Source: a bacterium | GTDB taxonomy: Bacteria; SZUA-79; Acidulodesulfobacterales; Acidulodesulfobacteraceae | Length of the DNA stretch: 64,000 bases | NCBI GenBank assembly: GCA_021789605.1 | Contig: JAJYJI010000004.1 | Coordinates: 1-64,000, forward strand | Direction of reading: 5' to 3' | Shown here: one piece after another, positions 44,568 to 53,884 of the stretch | How the letters are laid out: each line of letters begins with the position of its first letter | How positions within the stretch are numbered: the stretch's first letter is position 1 | Position numbers and translations under genes: made by a program | Notes under the pieces: model-generated | The model's input: only the letters and a program-made list of their open reading frames with translations | Told to the model about the DNA's origin: nothing | Databases searched by the model: none

Positions 44568-46037
44568 TCAGGGCAATGAAACGGGCGGAACCCATTTCTT
44601 ATGCTCTTTTTCGAGTCGCAGGTTATATGAGATAATATGCAGGGAATTTAAATAATCGACTACCTGCCTGCCTTCCGCGGCGGTTATAGGGCATCCGTTT
44701 TTATCCTTCATAATGCGCAAAACGACGTTTTTCCAATTTCCGTATGACTTGCCGTCGTATTTTTCCACCCTTTTTAATGTATGGCATATGACGCATTTGT
44801 CCTGAAGCAGGCTGAAACCCTTTTTGACCGGCCACGGATAAAAAACATGCGGGACATAATTCGTTCCGTCTAAATTCATAGTCTGATATATTATGCTGTC
44901 AGTTCCTCTTGCGGCAATTTTCATATAGCCCATAAGCGGAACGTTTACTGCAACGCACAGCCCGGAAAATACCAATAAAATTTGGGAGAACTTTGAAATA
45001 CCGCCGAATTTGAAATTAGGGGTAAGGTCTTTAAGATAATAACCGAGGACTAAAAATCCGGTAATAAAAAGACCGGCTAGGGATAAATATTTAACGGGCT
45101 GCATATTTCCTAAAACGCCGACTGTCATGGGAAGCATGCCGAAAATCAGGGAAATAAGTCCGGCTATTATAAGAAAAATCATGAGCCCAGGCGAAACCGA
45201 CGGCCTGCTCTTATCCCTGCCGTTAATTAATTTCCACAGCATATATGCGTATTCCATTATAAGCGCCGCACCAGTCGTTCCCAGAAATACGTACATAATC
45301 CACTGGTACTTTCCCAGCATTATCCTGTTGAATCCGGAACTTGCGGTAGCCCTGTAATGCTTAAACCAACCGAAATATATGACCGGATACATAGTTAAAA
45401 ACATTACCGTTACGATGCTTGCAAATGAACCGAGCCAGTCATAATATTCCTTATCCTTTTGTTTAGTGGAAAAAATATACGCTCCTCCCGCCCATAGCGC
45501 TAGCAAGGCGCCCGCCAGAGCGAAAATTTCAATATTTTTTTCGATAATCAACAGCAAAACCATAGGCGTCCTTATAGCCGTATCCGGAGAAGGGCCTATC
45601 GTATAGCTTTCGGAAATCGAATAAAATACGTCGGAAGTAAAACCGGCAAGAAAGGCGGCTATCCCTATAAATATGTTCCAGCCCTGATGTTTGCCGCTAT
45701 TAGGCTTATTGCCGAATCCTTCGTAATATAACGCCCCCAGGATAAGAAACAATAAAAGAAATTCCATGGAATAACGGATGACGCCCGGCTGTATTTTATT
45801 CATAAAAATCCAAAAATTGGGAATTCCGTTTTTAAGAAGGCTTAAAAAGTAAAAATAAATTATCGTTTGAATAACGCCGGTTACAAGCGAAATGAGGATA
45901 AGGGGCTTTGCGAGCCTGAAATATCTTTCTTCTTTTTTAAATATTCCTATATAATGCGATATAAAGGCTAGCGCCATAAAACCCAGCGCAAGCCTGTTTA
46001 TAAAAAGATTTGCTATATCCATAAAGCTAAGTTTCAT
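44568..46037 (-). CDS. Polytopic membrane protein with C-terminal mono-heme cytochrome c domain
   Basis: 489 residues. About ten membrane helices occupy 1 to about 372. The layout (His28 in the first helix, EFLLLFLILGALYYEGFG, and so on) recalls the CydA/bd-like fold, though no GRQPW motif is present and the resemblance is weak. Residues about 405-489 are a cytochrome c domain with the heme site C415-V-I-C418-H419 and a possible methionine ligand M443 in RIMKDKNGC. It is third in Rieske-cytochrome b-this gene, where cytochrome c1 would normally be, and directly precedes the ATP synthase genes. I infer that it carries electrons out of the Rieske/b complex; an independent quinol-oxidising role is possible. 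Confidence 0.75.
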   Translation of the reverse strand: MKLSFMDIANLFINRLALGFMALAFISHYIGIFKKEERYFRLAKPLILISLVTGVIQTIIYFYFLSLLKNGIPNFWIFMNKIQPGVIRYSMEFLLLFLILGALYYEGFGNKPNSGKHQGWNIFIGIAAFLAGFTSDVFYSISESYTIGPSPDTAIRTPMVLLLIIEKNIEIFALAGALLALWAGGAYIFSTKQKDKEYYDWLGSFASIVTVMFLTMYPVIYFGWFKHYRATASSGFNRIMLGKYQWIMYVFLGTTGAALIMEYAYMLWKLINGRDKSRPSVSPGLMIFLIIAGLISLIFGMLPMTVGVLGNMQPVKYLSLAGLFITGFLVLGYYLKDLTPNFKFGGISKFSQILLVFSGLCVAVNVPLMGYMKIAARGTDSIIYQTMNLDGTNYVPHVFYPWPVKKGFSLLQDKCVICHTLKRVEKYDGKSYGNWKNVVLRIMKDKNGCPITAAEGRQVVDYLNSLHIISYNLRLEKEHKKWVPPVSLP

Positions 46038-46058
46038 CTGGTAGGCACCTTTTTGATT

Positions 46059-47165
46059 TTATACGGTGGCCGGCGCTTTCGGTTCCGCGCCGATTAACGT
46101 TAAATAAACTAGTAAAAGCAGGAATAAAATTCCCAGAACCGTCGCCGCAGGCCTTTTAAAAGGACTCCTCTCCGTTCCCCTGTCGATAAAAGGCAGCGCG
46201 AACAGCACCGCAAATCCTATAACGGGAATAATCGTCGTCGAAAAAATAATCAATCCGTGGCCCGGAAAATATTTGAGCAATTCTTCGCTTGCAAGAAAAT
46301 ACCAGTCTGCTTCGGGAGCAAAATTAAGCGCCAGCGGCCTGTACATCGGGCCGATTTCCGCCCCGAAATATACGGCAAGGAAATAAACGACCGCAAATAC
46401 AGCTAAAGCTACTATCATATCTTTATAAAACTGGTCCGGAAAAAAAGGCACTGTGCCGTCCGGATGCTTCCATTTATTTATATCGCCGCTTTCGAATTTG
46501 CTGTTCTTATACTCTAAAGCCATTCCCTGATGGCCTGTCTTCCTGATAAAGAACAGGTGCATAGGAATGAACATAATAACGGTTAAAGGCAAAAGCCAAA
46601 CGTGAACCGCAAATATGTGCTGCATCGTTAAAACCGAAGTTTCGGTTCCGCCTCTTATTATAATCCTTAAAAACCCGCCTATAAAAGGGGTATGCGAAGC
46701 TACGTTGGTAAGAACGTTGATAGTCCACCATGAGTTTTCGTTGCCGATAAGCATATAGCCGGTCAAACCCAGCACGACTACCGCCGAAAATAAAACCATG
46801 CCTGCGACCCATTGAAGCTCGCGCGGCTTTTTATATGCGCCAGAAAAATAAACTCTGGACATATGGACCAATAGAAAAAATATCATGGCGAAAGCGCCCC
46901 ATAGATGAATTCCAAGCAGTATATTCCCGAGAAGCACCCCGTGCTTTATAAAATACGTCACGTTCCTTGCCTCAGGAAAATACGGAACGTAATAAAACAG
47001 CAAAGATATACCCGTTACCACCTGAACCGTAAAAAGAAATGCCAGCAAACTGCCCAAAGTATAAGCCCAGCCTCCTCTTGCCGGAATCCTTTCGCCGTTA
47101 AACTCTTTTATTAAAGCGGTAAGCTGTATTCTTTCGTCGAACCAGTTCTGGATTTTTTTCAGCAT
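46059..47165 (-). CDS. petB: Cytochrome b of a b6/bc-type quinol complex
   Basis: 368 residues from the ATG at 47163-47165 (a TTG one codon earlier is also possible). A full-length b (b6 plus subunit-IV-like part) with eight or so helices. Heme ligands are H87/H101 (13 residues between) and H188/H203 (14 between); the 14-residue spacing is the b6-type pattern. The Qo-site motif appears as PEADWYF. It overlaps the Rieske stop, so the two are translationally coupled. Should oxidise menaquinol/quinol and pump protons by the Q cycle. Confidence 0.92.
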   Translation of the reverse strand: MLKKIQNWFDERIQLTALIKEFNGERIPARGGWAYTLGSLLAFLFTVQVVTGISLLFYYVPYFPEARNVTYFIKHGVLLGNILLGIHLWGAFAMIFFLLVHMSRVYFSGAYKKPRELQWVAGMVLFSAVVVLGLTGYMLIGNENSWWTINVLTNVASHTPFIGGFLRIIIRGGTETSVLTMQHIFAVHVWLLPLTVIMFIPMHLFFIRKTGHQGMALEYKNSKFESGDINKWKHPDGTVPFFPDQFYKDMIVALAVFAVVYFLAVYFGAEIGPMYRPLALNFAPEADWYFLASEELLKYFPGHGLIIFSTTIIPVIGFAVLFALPFIDRGTERSPFKRPAATVLGILFLLLLVYLTLIGAEPKAPATV

Positions 47166-47686
47166 CAAATCCCTCTATCTTTTGGATTATTCAAAAATTT
47201 GTTCTGGATAAACACCGTTCCGTTCTCTATTTTATGGACCCATTCGAACAGCGGCCTTGGCGGAGGCCCGCCTACAACCTTTCCGAGAATGTTGAACATG
47301 CCGCCGTGGCATGGACACATAAATTTTTGCCGGGCGACAATCCAGTGCAAAGGGCATCCTAAGTGGGTGCATTGATTGGAAAAAAAATGTAAAGAACCGT
47401 CCACGTCTTTAACCGCTATGACTTGGCGGGGAAGCGTATTTACGGTCCACCCTTCCCTGACTTTGAAGTAAACAGGAATAAACTTGGGAGATAACGGCTC
47501 TATTTTTTCTAAATCGCTTTGTTTGCCGAGTTCCTCCCATACGATATCCCTTTGTTTAAATAAGGGGCTTAAAATTTCCCCCAGAATAGGAATCGCCAGC
47601 GCAACGGCGACCAATGCGGTAATCAAGCCGATAACGGCGGTCATAAAGGTTCGCCTTGAAGGCGACTCTTCCGAACTTTTTGCCAA
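47165..47686 (-). CDS. petC: Rieske iron-sulfur protein
   Basis: 173 residues: a twin-arginine motif SRRTFM at 10-15, a membrane helix at about 17-36, and a Rieske domain with cluster ligands C106, H108, C124 and H127 (CTHLGC and CPCHGG) plus the disulfide pair C111/C126. The start is a TTG (47684-47686) with GAGGA 4 nt upstream. First gene of the energy cluster, about 150 nt after its promoter. Confidence 0.95.
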   Translation of the reverse strand: MAKSSEESPSRRTFMTAVIGLITALVAVALAIPILGEILSPLFKQRDIVWEELGKQSDLEKIEPLSPKFIPVYFKVREGWTVNTLPRQVIAVKDVDGSLHFFSNQCTHLGCPLHWIVARQKFMCPCHGGMFNILGKVVGGPPPRPLFEWVHKIENGTVFIQNKFLNNPKDRGI

Positions 47687-47844
47687 TTTTTCCTCTTTAT
47701 TGCATTTTTAATTTATGATTTATTTAAATTTAAATTATTCAATTTTATTTTATCTTTTTTAAAATTTAAAATAACGGCGCGATAAAGGCTCCTTATTGCG
47801 ATACGGCGTATTATGTTTAGATAGAATTTTAAGCGTTTATGTAA

Positions 47845-47874
47845 ATTATAATCCCTAAAACTTTAAAAAGTCAA
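47845..47874 (-). promoter_or_regulatory. sigma-70-like promoter for the Rieske/cytochrome b-atp cluster
   Basis: Minus-strand TTGACT (47869-47874) and TATAAT (47845-47850) with an 18-nt spacer; predicted leader about 150 nt. It lies between uvrA and the Rieske gene in a 217-bp AT-rich gap that has no other clear element. Confidence 0.65.
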
Positions 47875-47903
47875 TATATTTTTAAGTATTTGATATGTAT
47901 TTG

Positions 47904-50738
47904 CTAATTTTGCCTATTTTTATATTTTTCCGTCTTAATGACTTTGGCAAGATATTTGCCCGTATAAGAATCTTTATTTAGAGCCAGTTCTTCCGGAGTT
48001 CCGCAGGCGACGATGAGCCCGCCGGCGTCTCCGCCTTCCGGTCCCATATCTATTATATAATCCGCCGACTTTACGACGTCTAAATTGTGTTCTATGACTA
48101 TGACGGTATTGCCGGCTTCTACCAAAAGATTTAATATGCCCAGCAGCCTGTTTATATCGTCGAAATGAAGGCCGGTCGTAGGTTCGTCTAGTATATACAA
48201 CGTTTTAAACTGCCCCGGCCTCGATAATTCTTTTGAAAGCTTAATCCTTTGGGCTTCTCCTCCGGACAGCGTGGTCGCAAGCTGTCCTAAGTTTATATAA
48301 TCGAGCCCTACGTCCATTAAAAAATTAAGCTTATGAAAAAGGGCTGGGATATTTTCGAAAAAATCGCATGCTTCTTTAACCGTCATATTTAAAACATCGT
48401 AAATATTTTTATTTTTGTAGGTTATTTCTAAAGTGGGAGCGCTGTATCTTTTACCTTTGCAGACGTCGCACATTACATAAACGTCGGGCATAAAAAGCAT
48501 TTCTATTTTTTTTACGCCGTCTCCGCCGCAGGCCTCGCACCTGCCGCCCTTTACGTTGAAACTGAATCTTCCCGGGTCGTATCCTCTTGCCTTGGATTCT
48601 TTAACCGCCGCAAAAATTTCCCTTATAAGCGTAAATATTCCGGTATAAGTCGCGGGATTAGACCTGGGCGTCCTTCCTATGGGGGACTGGTCGATATTTA
48701 CTATTCTGTCGAAATAGTCCATGTTTAATATATTATCGGCTCTAAACCTTTTAAAATCATTTATATGGCCGTTTTTATAGGCCGACATCGCCCTATAAAG
48801 GGTATCTATGATAAGCGTACTCTTCCCCGAACCCGATACGCCCGTTACGCAGATAAAATTATTCAGCGGAATTTCCACGTCGATATTTTTTAAATTATTC
48901 ATTCGCGCATTCTTAACTTCTAAAAAACCGGACAGCCCGTTACGCCTAAATTTAGGCATCTCTATTTTTAATTTTCCGGCTAAATATTTGCCCGTTAAAG
49001 AATCGGGGTTATCCATAATCTCGCGCGGCGTTCCTTGGGCTACCACGTAGCCGCCGTTTTTCCCCGCGCCCGGACCCATATCTATTATATAATCGGATTT
49101 AAGCATAGTAGCTTCGTCGTGCTCTACTACTAAAAGACTGTTGCCTTTATCCCTTAAATCGAGAATCGTTTTGAGAAGCCTTTCGTTATCGCGCATATGC
49201 AGTCCTATGCTCGGTTCGTCCATAACATATAAAACTCCGGTAAGTCCGGAGCCTATTTGCGAAGCGAGCCTTATTCTCTGAGACTCTCCTCCGGACAGAG
49301 TTTGAGCCTGCCTCGAAAGCGTCAGATAATCAAGCCCTACGTTAATTAAAAATTGCAGCCTGTCTTTTATCTCGTTTAAAATCTTTGCCGCGATGCCTGT
49401 TTCATAATCGCTCAGATTCAAATTGACAAAAAAGGCTAAAGCGCCCTTAATGCTTAAATTGGTAACGTCCGCTATCGACAAACCCTCTATTTTATAGCTT
49501 AAAGATTCTTTTTTTAATCTAAAACCGCGGCAATCGGGACATAGTTTTTCGACCTTGTATTTTTTCGGGTCTATTAAATAATTTCCTTCTTTTATATTTC
49601 TGTCGAGCATCGGAATAACCCCTTCCCAATATTTTAAATGAAAAGACTTGTCGTCGTTCATAACGTCGTAAAATTTTATCTTTTCGGCGCCGGAACCAAA
49701 CAATACGGCCCGCTTTACGTCGTCGTCCAGCTCTTCATACGGAGTGCCGGGCTCGAACGCATAATGTCTCGATAATGCTCCGATTATCTGATTCTTATAT
49801 ATGGGGGTGGAATTTTTAAATACGCTCAGGGCATCTTCTTTTAAAGAAAGGCGTTTATCCGGAATTATAAGGTCTTCGTCAAAATATTCCCTGTAACCCA
49901 GCCCTCCGCATTCCGGACACGCGCCCTGCGGACTGTTGAAAGAGAACACGGCCGGTTCGGGCTTGCCGTAACTTATGCCGCAGTCTATGCAAATAGAGTT
50001 TTCGGTTAATATTTCTTCTTTGTTTTCGTATTTCAGCTTTAAAATTCCCTGGGACAGTTTTAAGGCAAGCTCTATGGAATCGAACATTCTTTTTTTGTTT
50101 TCTTCTTTTATAAAGAACCTGTCTATAACCAAATCTATATCGTGTTTCTTATTTTTATCCAGCGGTATCGGCTCGTCCAGATTATATTCGACTCCGTCCA
50201 CATATACCCTATAAAAACCGTGTTTAAGATAATCGTCGAATTTCGCCCGGAATTCGCCCTTTCTGCCCGTAACTACCGGCGATAAGATTATCAGCTTTTC
50301 TCCGATTTTATGCGAAAAAACGGATTCCGCCATCTGGTCGATTGTTTTAGGCTCTATTTTTTTTCCGCAGTTATAGCAATAAGGAATACCGATTCTGGCA
50401 AAAATTACTCTGAGGTAATCGTATATTTCCGTTATGGTTCCAACGGTTGAACGCGGATTTTTGCTTACCGACTTCTGCTCTATCGAAATGGCGGGGGAGA
50501 GCCCTTCGACGGAATCTACGTCCGGCTTGTCCATCTGCTCCATAAACTGCCTTGCGTAAGAAGACAGGGATTCCAAATATCTTCTCTGCCCTTCGGCAAA
50601 TACGGTATCGAACGCCAAAGAAGATTTTCCGGACCCGGAAAGTCCGGTAACGACGACAAGCCTGTCTTTTGGAATTTCTAAATTTATATTTTTTAAATTA
50701 TGCTGCCTTGCCCCTTTGATTATAATTTTTCTGTCCAT
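47904..50738 (-). CDS. uvrA: Excinuclease ABC subunit A
   Basis: Damage-recognition ATPase of nucleotide excision repair, 944 residues. Two ABC modules with Walker [10 protein letters not shown] and GVSGSGKST, signatures [12 protein letters not shown] and [12 protein letters not shown], and zinc-binding cysteines in CIDCG...CPECGG and CEACGG...CDVCKG. Overlaps pdxA by 19 nt, so it is the third gene of surA-pdxA-uvrA. Confidence 0.97.
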   Translation of the reverse strand: MDRKIIIKGARQHNLKNINLEIPKDRLVVVTGLSGSGKSSLAFDTVFAEGQRRYLESLSSYARQFMEQMDKPDVDSVEGLSPAISIEQKSVSKNPRSTVGTITEIYDYLRVIFARIGIPYCYNCGKKIEPKTIDQMAESVFSHKIGEKLIILSPVVTGRKGEFRAKFDDYLKHGFYRVYVDGVEYNLDEPIPLDKNKKHDIDLVIDRFFIKEENKKRMFDSIELALKLSQGILKLKYENKEEILTENSICIDCGISYGKPEPAVFSFNSPQGACPECGGLGYREYFDEDLIIPDKRLSLKEDALSVFKNSTPIYKNQIIGALSRHYAFEPGTPYEELDDDVKRAVLFGSGAEKIKFYDVMNDDKSFHLKYWEGVIPMLDRNIKEGNYLIDPKKYKVEKLCPDCRGFRLKKESLSYKIEGLSIADVTNLSIKGALAFFVNLNLSDYETGIAAKILNEIKDRLQFLINVGLDYLTLSRQAQTLSGGESQRIRLASQIGSGLTGVLYVMDEPSIGLHMRDNERLLKTILDLRDKGNSLLVVEHDEATMLKSDYIIDMGPGAGKNGGYVVAQGTPREIMDNPDSLTGKYLAGKLKIEMPKFRRNGLSGFLEVKNARMNNLKNIDVEIPLNNFICVTGVSGSGKSTLIIDTLYRAMSAYKNGHINDFKRFRADNILNMDYFDRIVNIDQSPIGRTPRSNPATYTGIFTLIREIFAAVKESKARGYDPGRFSFNVKGGRCEACGGDGVKKIEMLFMPDVYVMCDVCKGKRYSAPTLEITYKNKNIYDVLNMTVKEACDFFENIPALFHKLNFLMDVGLDYINLGQLATTLSGGEAQRIKLSKELSRPGQFKTLYILDEPTTGLHFDDINRLLGILNLLVEAGNTVIVIEHNLDVVKSADYIIDMGPEGGDAGGLIVACGTPEELALNKDSYTGKYLAKVIKTEKYKNRQN

Positions 50739-51760
50739 TTATTTCTGTTCCTCGAAATTTCTGCAGCCAGTTTAATCGATTCGACCATGCTGCCGAAATC
50801 CGCCGAATTTTTACCTGCAATATCGTATGCCGTTCCGTGAACCGGCGAAGTTCTAATGATTTTAAGACCCGCCGTCACGTTCACGCCCTTACCGAAAGAA
50901 AGCAGCTTAAAAGGTATCAGCGCCTGGTCATGATACATAGAAATTATTAAATCGAAGGATTTGTATTTTTTCGCAAAAAAACTGTCGGCTGGAAAAGGGC
51001 CTTCGATATGGGCGCCCTCCCGTATTTCAAATTCTTTAACCAGCGGTTCTATAATATCCTTTTCTTCCTTTCCTATTTTTCCGGATTCTCCGGCATGCGG
51101 GTTTAAACCCAGCACGGCGATGCGCGGATTAATTCTCCCAAAGTCTTTTTTCATGGAGTCAATGGAAATACCTACGATTTTTTCTAAAGACTTTTTCGTG
51201 ATTTTGGCAGAAACCTCCGAAACCGGAATATGAATAGTCGATAGGGCGATTATTATCTTTTTTGAATAAAAAAGCATAGCAAAATTTTCCGAGCGGGCTA
51301 GATATCCTAAAAGTTCGGTATGCCCTCCAAACTTTGCTCCGCCTTCAAGCATCATGTCTTTATTTATTGGAGCTGTCGCAAAACCTGAAATTTTTCCGGC
51401 TAAAGAATATTCTGCCGCGAATTCTATAAACCTTTCGACGTCTTTTGCAAATTCTGGATTCGCAACGCCTGATTTTACCGATTTATATGATTTGGACGAC
51501 AGGTCTATTATGTTTATGCATCCGTCTTTATAGGAAGTTCCCAAAGGCGATTCCGGTTTAATTAAATTTTGCGGGGGATACGCGCCTGCGGCATTGCTTA
51601 AAACACGGCCTATATGTTCGCTGGACCCAAAGATAACGGGCCTGATGCGGCTGCTGCTTTTTATGAAATACAACGATGATTTGACCGAAATTTCCGGCCC
51701 TATTCCGCCGGGGTCCCCCATCGTTATTCCGATAAAGCCGCCTTTTTCTATTTTATTCAA
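50720..51760 (-). CDS. pdxA: 4-hydroxythreonine-4-phosphate dehydrogenase
   Basis: Pyridoxal-phosphate pathway enzyme, 346 residues: [11 protein letters not shown] at the N-terminus, metal-binding histidine in [27 protein letters not shown] and [13 protein letters not shown]. The start is a TTG (51758-51760) without an obvious Shine-Dalgarno. It follows surA by 22 nt, a linkage also known from enterobacteria. Confidence 0.95.
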   Translation of the reverse strand: MNKIEKGGFIGITMGDPGGIGPEISVKSSLYFIKSSSRIRPVIFGSSEHIGRVLSNAAGAYPPQNLIKPESPLGTSYKDGCINIIDLSSKSYKSVKSGVANPEFAKDVERFIEFAAEYSLAGKISGFATAPINKDMMLEGGAKFGGHTELLGYLARSENFAMLFYSKKIIIALSTIHIPVSEVSAKITKKSLEKIVGISIDSMKKDFGRINPRIAVLGLNPHAGESGKIGKEEKDIIEPLVKEFEIREGAHIEGPFPADSFFAKKYKSFDLIISMYHDQALIPFKLLSFGKGVNVTAGLKIIRTSPVHGTAYDIAGKNSADFGSMVESIKLAAEISRNRNKWTEKL

Positions 51761-51782
51761 ATAATTTTATTTTCTTATCGGG

Positions 51783-52799
51783 TTATACGGCTATCAATAT
51801 TTTTATATAAGAATTTTTTCTCGCCTTATTTAAAAGTTTCATAAGATATTTGTTTGTTTTATATTTTTCTAAAACGGATAATATTCCCTGTTTTGCCTGT
51901 TTATAAGTTTTAAAAGCGCCCATTTTTTTGCCTACGGATTTCAGAAGGGCATAACCGAAAGGCGTCCTTATGACGCCGCTGACTTCTCCGACGTGCAGCT
52001 TAAAAGCTGTATCGGAAAAATTAGGGGACAGCTTGTTCTTAAAGACGTATCCTATCCTGCCTCCATTTTTTTCGGAAGGGTCCTGTGAATATTTTCTTGC
52101 CAAATCCGAAAAACTTTCGCTGCCGGCAACGGCTTCCGACCTTATTTTTAAAATTTTTTCGTATATCTTTTGTTCTGCTTTCTTGCCGGAATTTGCGGGC
52201 ACCGATAAAAATATAAGCTTTAAATCTACCTTAGGCTCGCCCCTGAATTCTTCTATGTTTTTTTTATAATAAGCCAATAACTGCGGCTTGGTTATAGCCA
52301 TTTTATTGCCGTAAACTTTCCTTAAAAGTTCCATTTTAGTAAAATTATTTTTTACCTGTTTTATATACTCTTTTTTGCTTATGCCTCTTTTGCTTAAAAA
52401 ATTGAAAAACTGGCTTTCGGTAAGATTATTCGCGTGGGCTACGGCTTTTATGTACTCGTCTAAGCGTTTAGGGGATATATAGATGGCCGCTTTTTCTTCT
52501 TCCTGCTTAAGCAGGATATTGTCGATTAAGATATTAAGAATATCCTTGGTTTTAGACATTATCCTCGAATCGGAAGCCGTAAAGATGCCCTGCGAAGCTT
52601 CATTCTGCATGCGCTCGTAATCTTCGAAGTCCTGCCTGTCGAAATTGGCAAATTCATACAACGTTACGGGGGTTTTATTCACGACGGCTATAACCTGGTC
52701 TATTATCAAGGCGTCTGCTTTTCCTGCGCCGAAAATAAACAGGCTTGAGATAAAGGCAAAAATCGCCGCGGCAATAAAAATCTTGTTTTTTTCTATCAT
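51783..52799 (-). CDS. surA: SurA-like periplasmic peptidyl-prolyl isomerase/chaperone
   Basis: 338 residues: signal peptide (hydrophobic about 7-28), SurA N-terminal domain (IDQVIAVVNKTPVTLYEF), and a single parvulin domain (about 195-300; DLARKYSQDPSEKNGGRIGYV). Escherichia coli SurA has two parvulin domains. Expected to aid outer-membrane protein folding. A strong hairpin-T terminator lies immediately upstream, ending only about 17 nt before the ATG. Confidence 0.88.
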   Translation of the reverse strand: MIEKNKIFIAAAIFAFISSLFIFGAGKADALIIDQVIAVVNKTPVTLYEFANFDRQDFEDYERMQNEASQGIFTASDSRIMSKTKDILNILIDNILLKQEEEKAAIYISPKRLDEYIKAVAHANNLTESQFFNFLSKRGISKKEYIKQVKNNFTKMELLRKVYGNKMAITKPQLLAYYKKNIEEFRGEPKVDLKLIFLSVPANSGKKAEQKIYEKILKIRSEAVAGSESFSDLARKYSQDPSEKNGGRIGYVFKNKLSPNFSDTAFKLHVGEVSGVIRTPFGYALLKSVGKKMGAFKTYKQAKQGILSVLEKYKTNKYLMKLLNKARKNSYIKILIAV

Positions 52800-52816
52800 A
52801 CTTTATTAAATAAACA

Positions 52817-52851
52817 AAAATGTGATTCCCGCAAAGCGGAAATCACATTTT
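52817..52851 (-). terminator. intrinsic terminator between parvulin lipoprotein gene and surA
   Basis: A 16-bp stem (one mismatch; arms 52817-52832 and 52836-52851) with AAA loop. On the minus strand it is followed by TTTTTGTTTATTT. It lies 25 nt after the stop of the lipoprotein gene and 17 nt before the surA start, so it either ends the mfd operon or works as an attenuator. Confidence 0.85.
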
Positions 52852-52876
52852 ATCCTCCGCAATATAAAAATTAGGC

Positions 52877-53830
52877 TTATTTTTTCGCAACCTGCGCTTT
52901 TTGCGCCGGTTCTTTTTGCGCCCCCGCATTCTGCGCCGAAACTGACGCATTGCCCTGAGGGCTTGCGGCAGGCAAATTATTGTAAAAATATTTGATTTTA
53001 GATTTCGTTCTTAAATTTCTTACGAAGGCCTTAAGTATTTTAGAGGCCTTTTTCTGCTTCATCATTCCTATAATCTGGTCTTTGACGGCGGAAAACGGTT
53101 TCGGTTTGCCGGCGACGGCCTTATTGAGCTTTATTATATCGAAATGGCTTCCGACTTTAGCTATCTTGGATATGCCGCCGACTTTAGAAATACCGAAAGC
53201 GGCATTGTTAAACGCCGGGGTCGTTTCCTGAAATTTAATCCATCCTAAAACTCCGCCTTTTTTCGCGTTAGGAGCGGTTGAATATTTTTTTGCGGCCAAA
53301 GCAAAAGGTTTGCCGCTCTTTAACATTTTATATACGGATTCCGCCTGTTCGGGCGAGTTTAACTGAATATAGCTTACGTTAATTTTAGAAGGCATGTTAA
53401 AAGATAAATAATTTTTTTTGTAATAAGCTTTCGCTTCCGCATCCGAAATCTTAACTTTCTGAGCAACTTCTTTGTGCAAAAGAATCTGGACTAAAAGCCC
53501 TTTTTTGAAATCGGCTATTTGGGTTTTATAAGACTTTGACTTATTTACGCCTTTTTTTAAAGCTTCGTTGACTAAAATCTGCCTGTCCACAAGGCTTTTA
53601 AGGAGCCTTTTCTCGCCGGAGGGCGTTTCAAGATAATTCCTTAAAGAGGGGGGAAATTTGGACATTTCCTGTTTAAACATAGCCGCGGTAATCGGTTTCC
53701 CATTTACCGTAGCGACGGCTTTTGGAGAAACGGACGGTTTTTTGGAGCATCCGTACAAACCGGACGATATAACGATAGAAAATAACGAGATTAATAAAAT
53801 CGAGCCTTTCATTTTTTTCATTTTTTTCAT
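52877..53830 (-). CDS. Parvulin-type peptidyl-prolyl isomerase lipoprotein (PrsA/PpiD-like)
   Basis: 317 residues: lipoprotein signal (lipobox SGLYGC at about residues 23-28), a SurA-like N-terminal helical part (VATVNGKPITAAMFKQEM), a parvulin domain (about 150-245; KYSTAPNAKKGGVLGWI), and an Ala/Gln/Lys-rich tail. A periplasmic foldase anchored in a membrane. Follows mfd by 54 nt and ends just before a strong terminator. Confidence 0.88.
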   Translation of the reverse strand: MKKMKKMKGSILLISLFSIVISSGLYGCSKKPSVSPKAVATVNGKPITAAMFKQEMSKFPPSLRNYLETPSGEKRLLKSLVDRQILVNEALKKGVNKSKSYKTQIADFKKGLLVQILLHKEVAQKVKISDAEAKAYYKKNYLSFNMPSKINVSYIQLNSPEQAESVYKMLKSGKPFALAAKKYSTAPNAKKGGVLGWIKFQETTPAFNNAAFGISKVGGISKIAKVGSHFDIIKLNKAVAGKPKPFSAVKDQIIGMMKQKKASKILKAFVRNLRTKSKIKYFYNNLPAASPQGNASVSAQNAGAQKEPAQKAQVAKK

Positions 53831-53884
53831 TTTCCTCTTAAAATTTTATAAAGATTGCGACAAGATAAAAATTTATAAATATCT

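Noticed and set aside
44467-44595. 43-codon N-terminal extension of atpZ
   Set aside because: Basic, unlike AtpZ, overlapping the heme c gene end; the ATG at 44464-44466 starts the conserved part.
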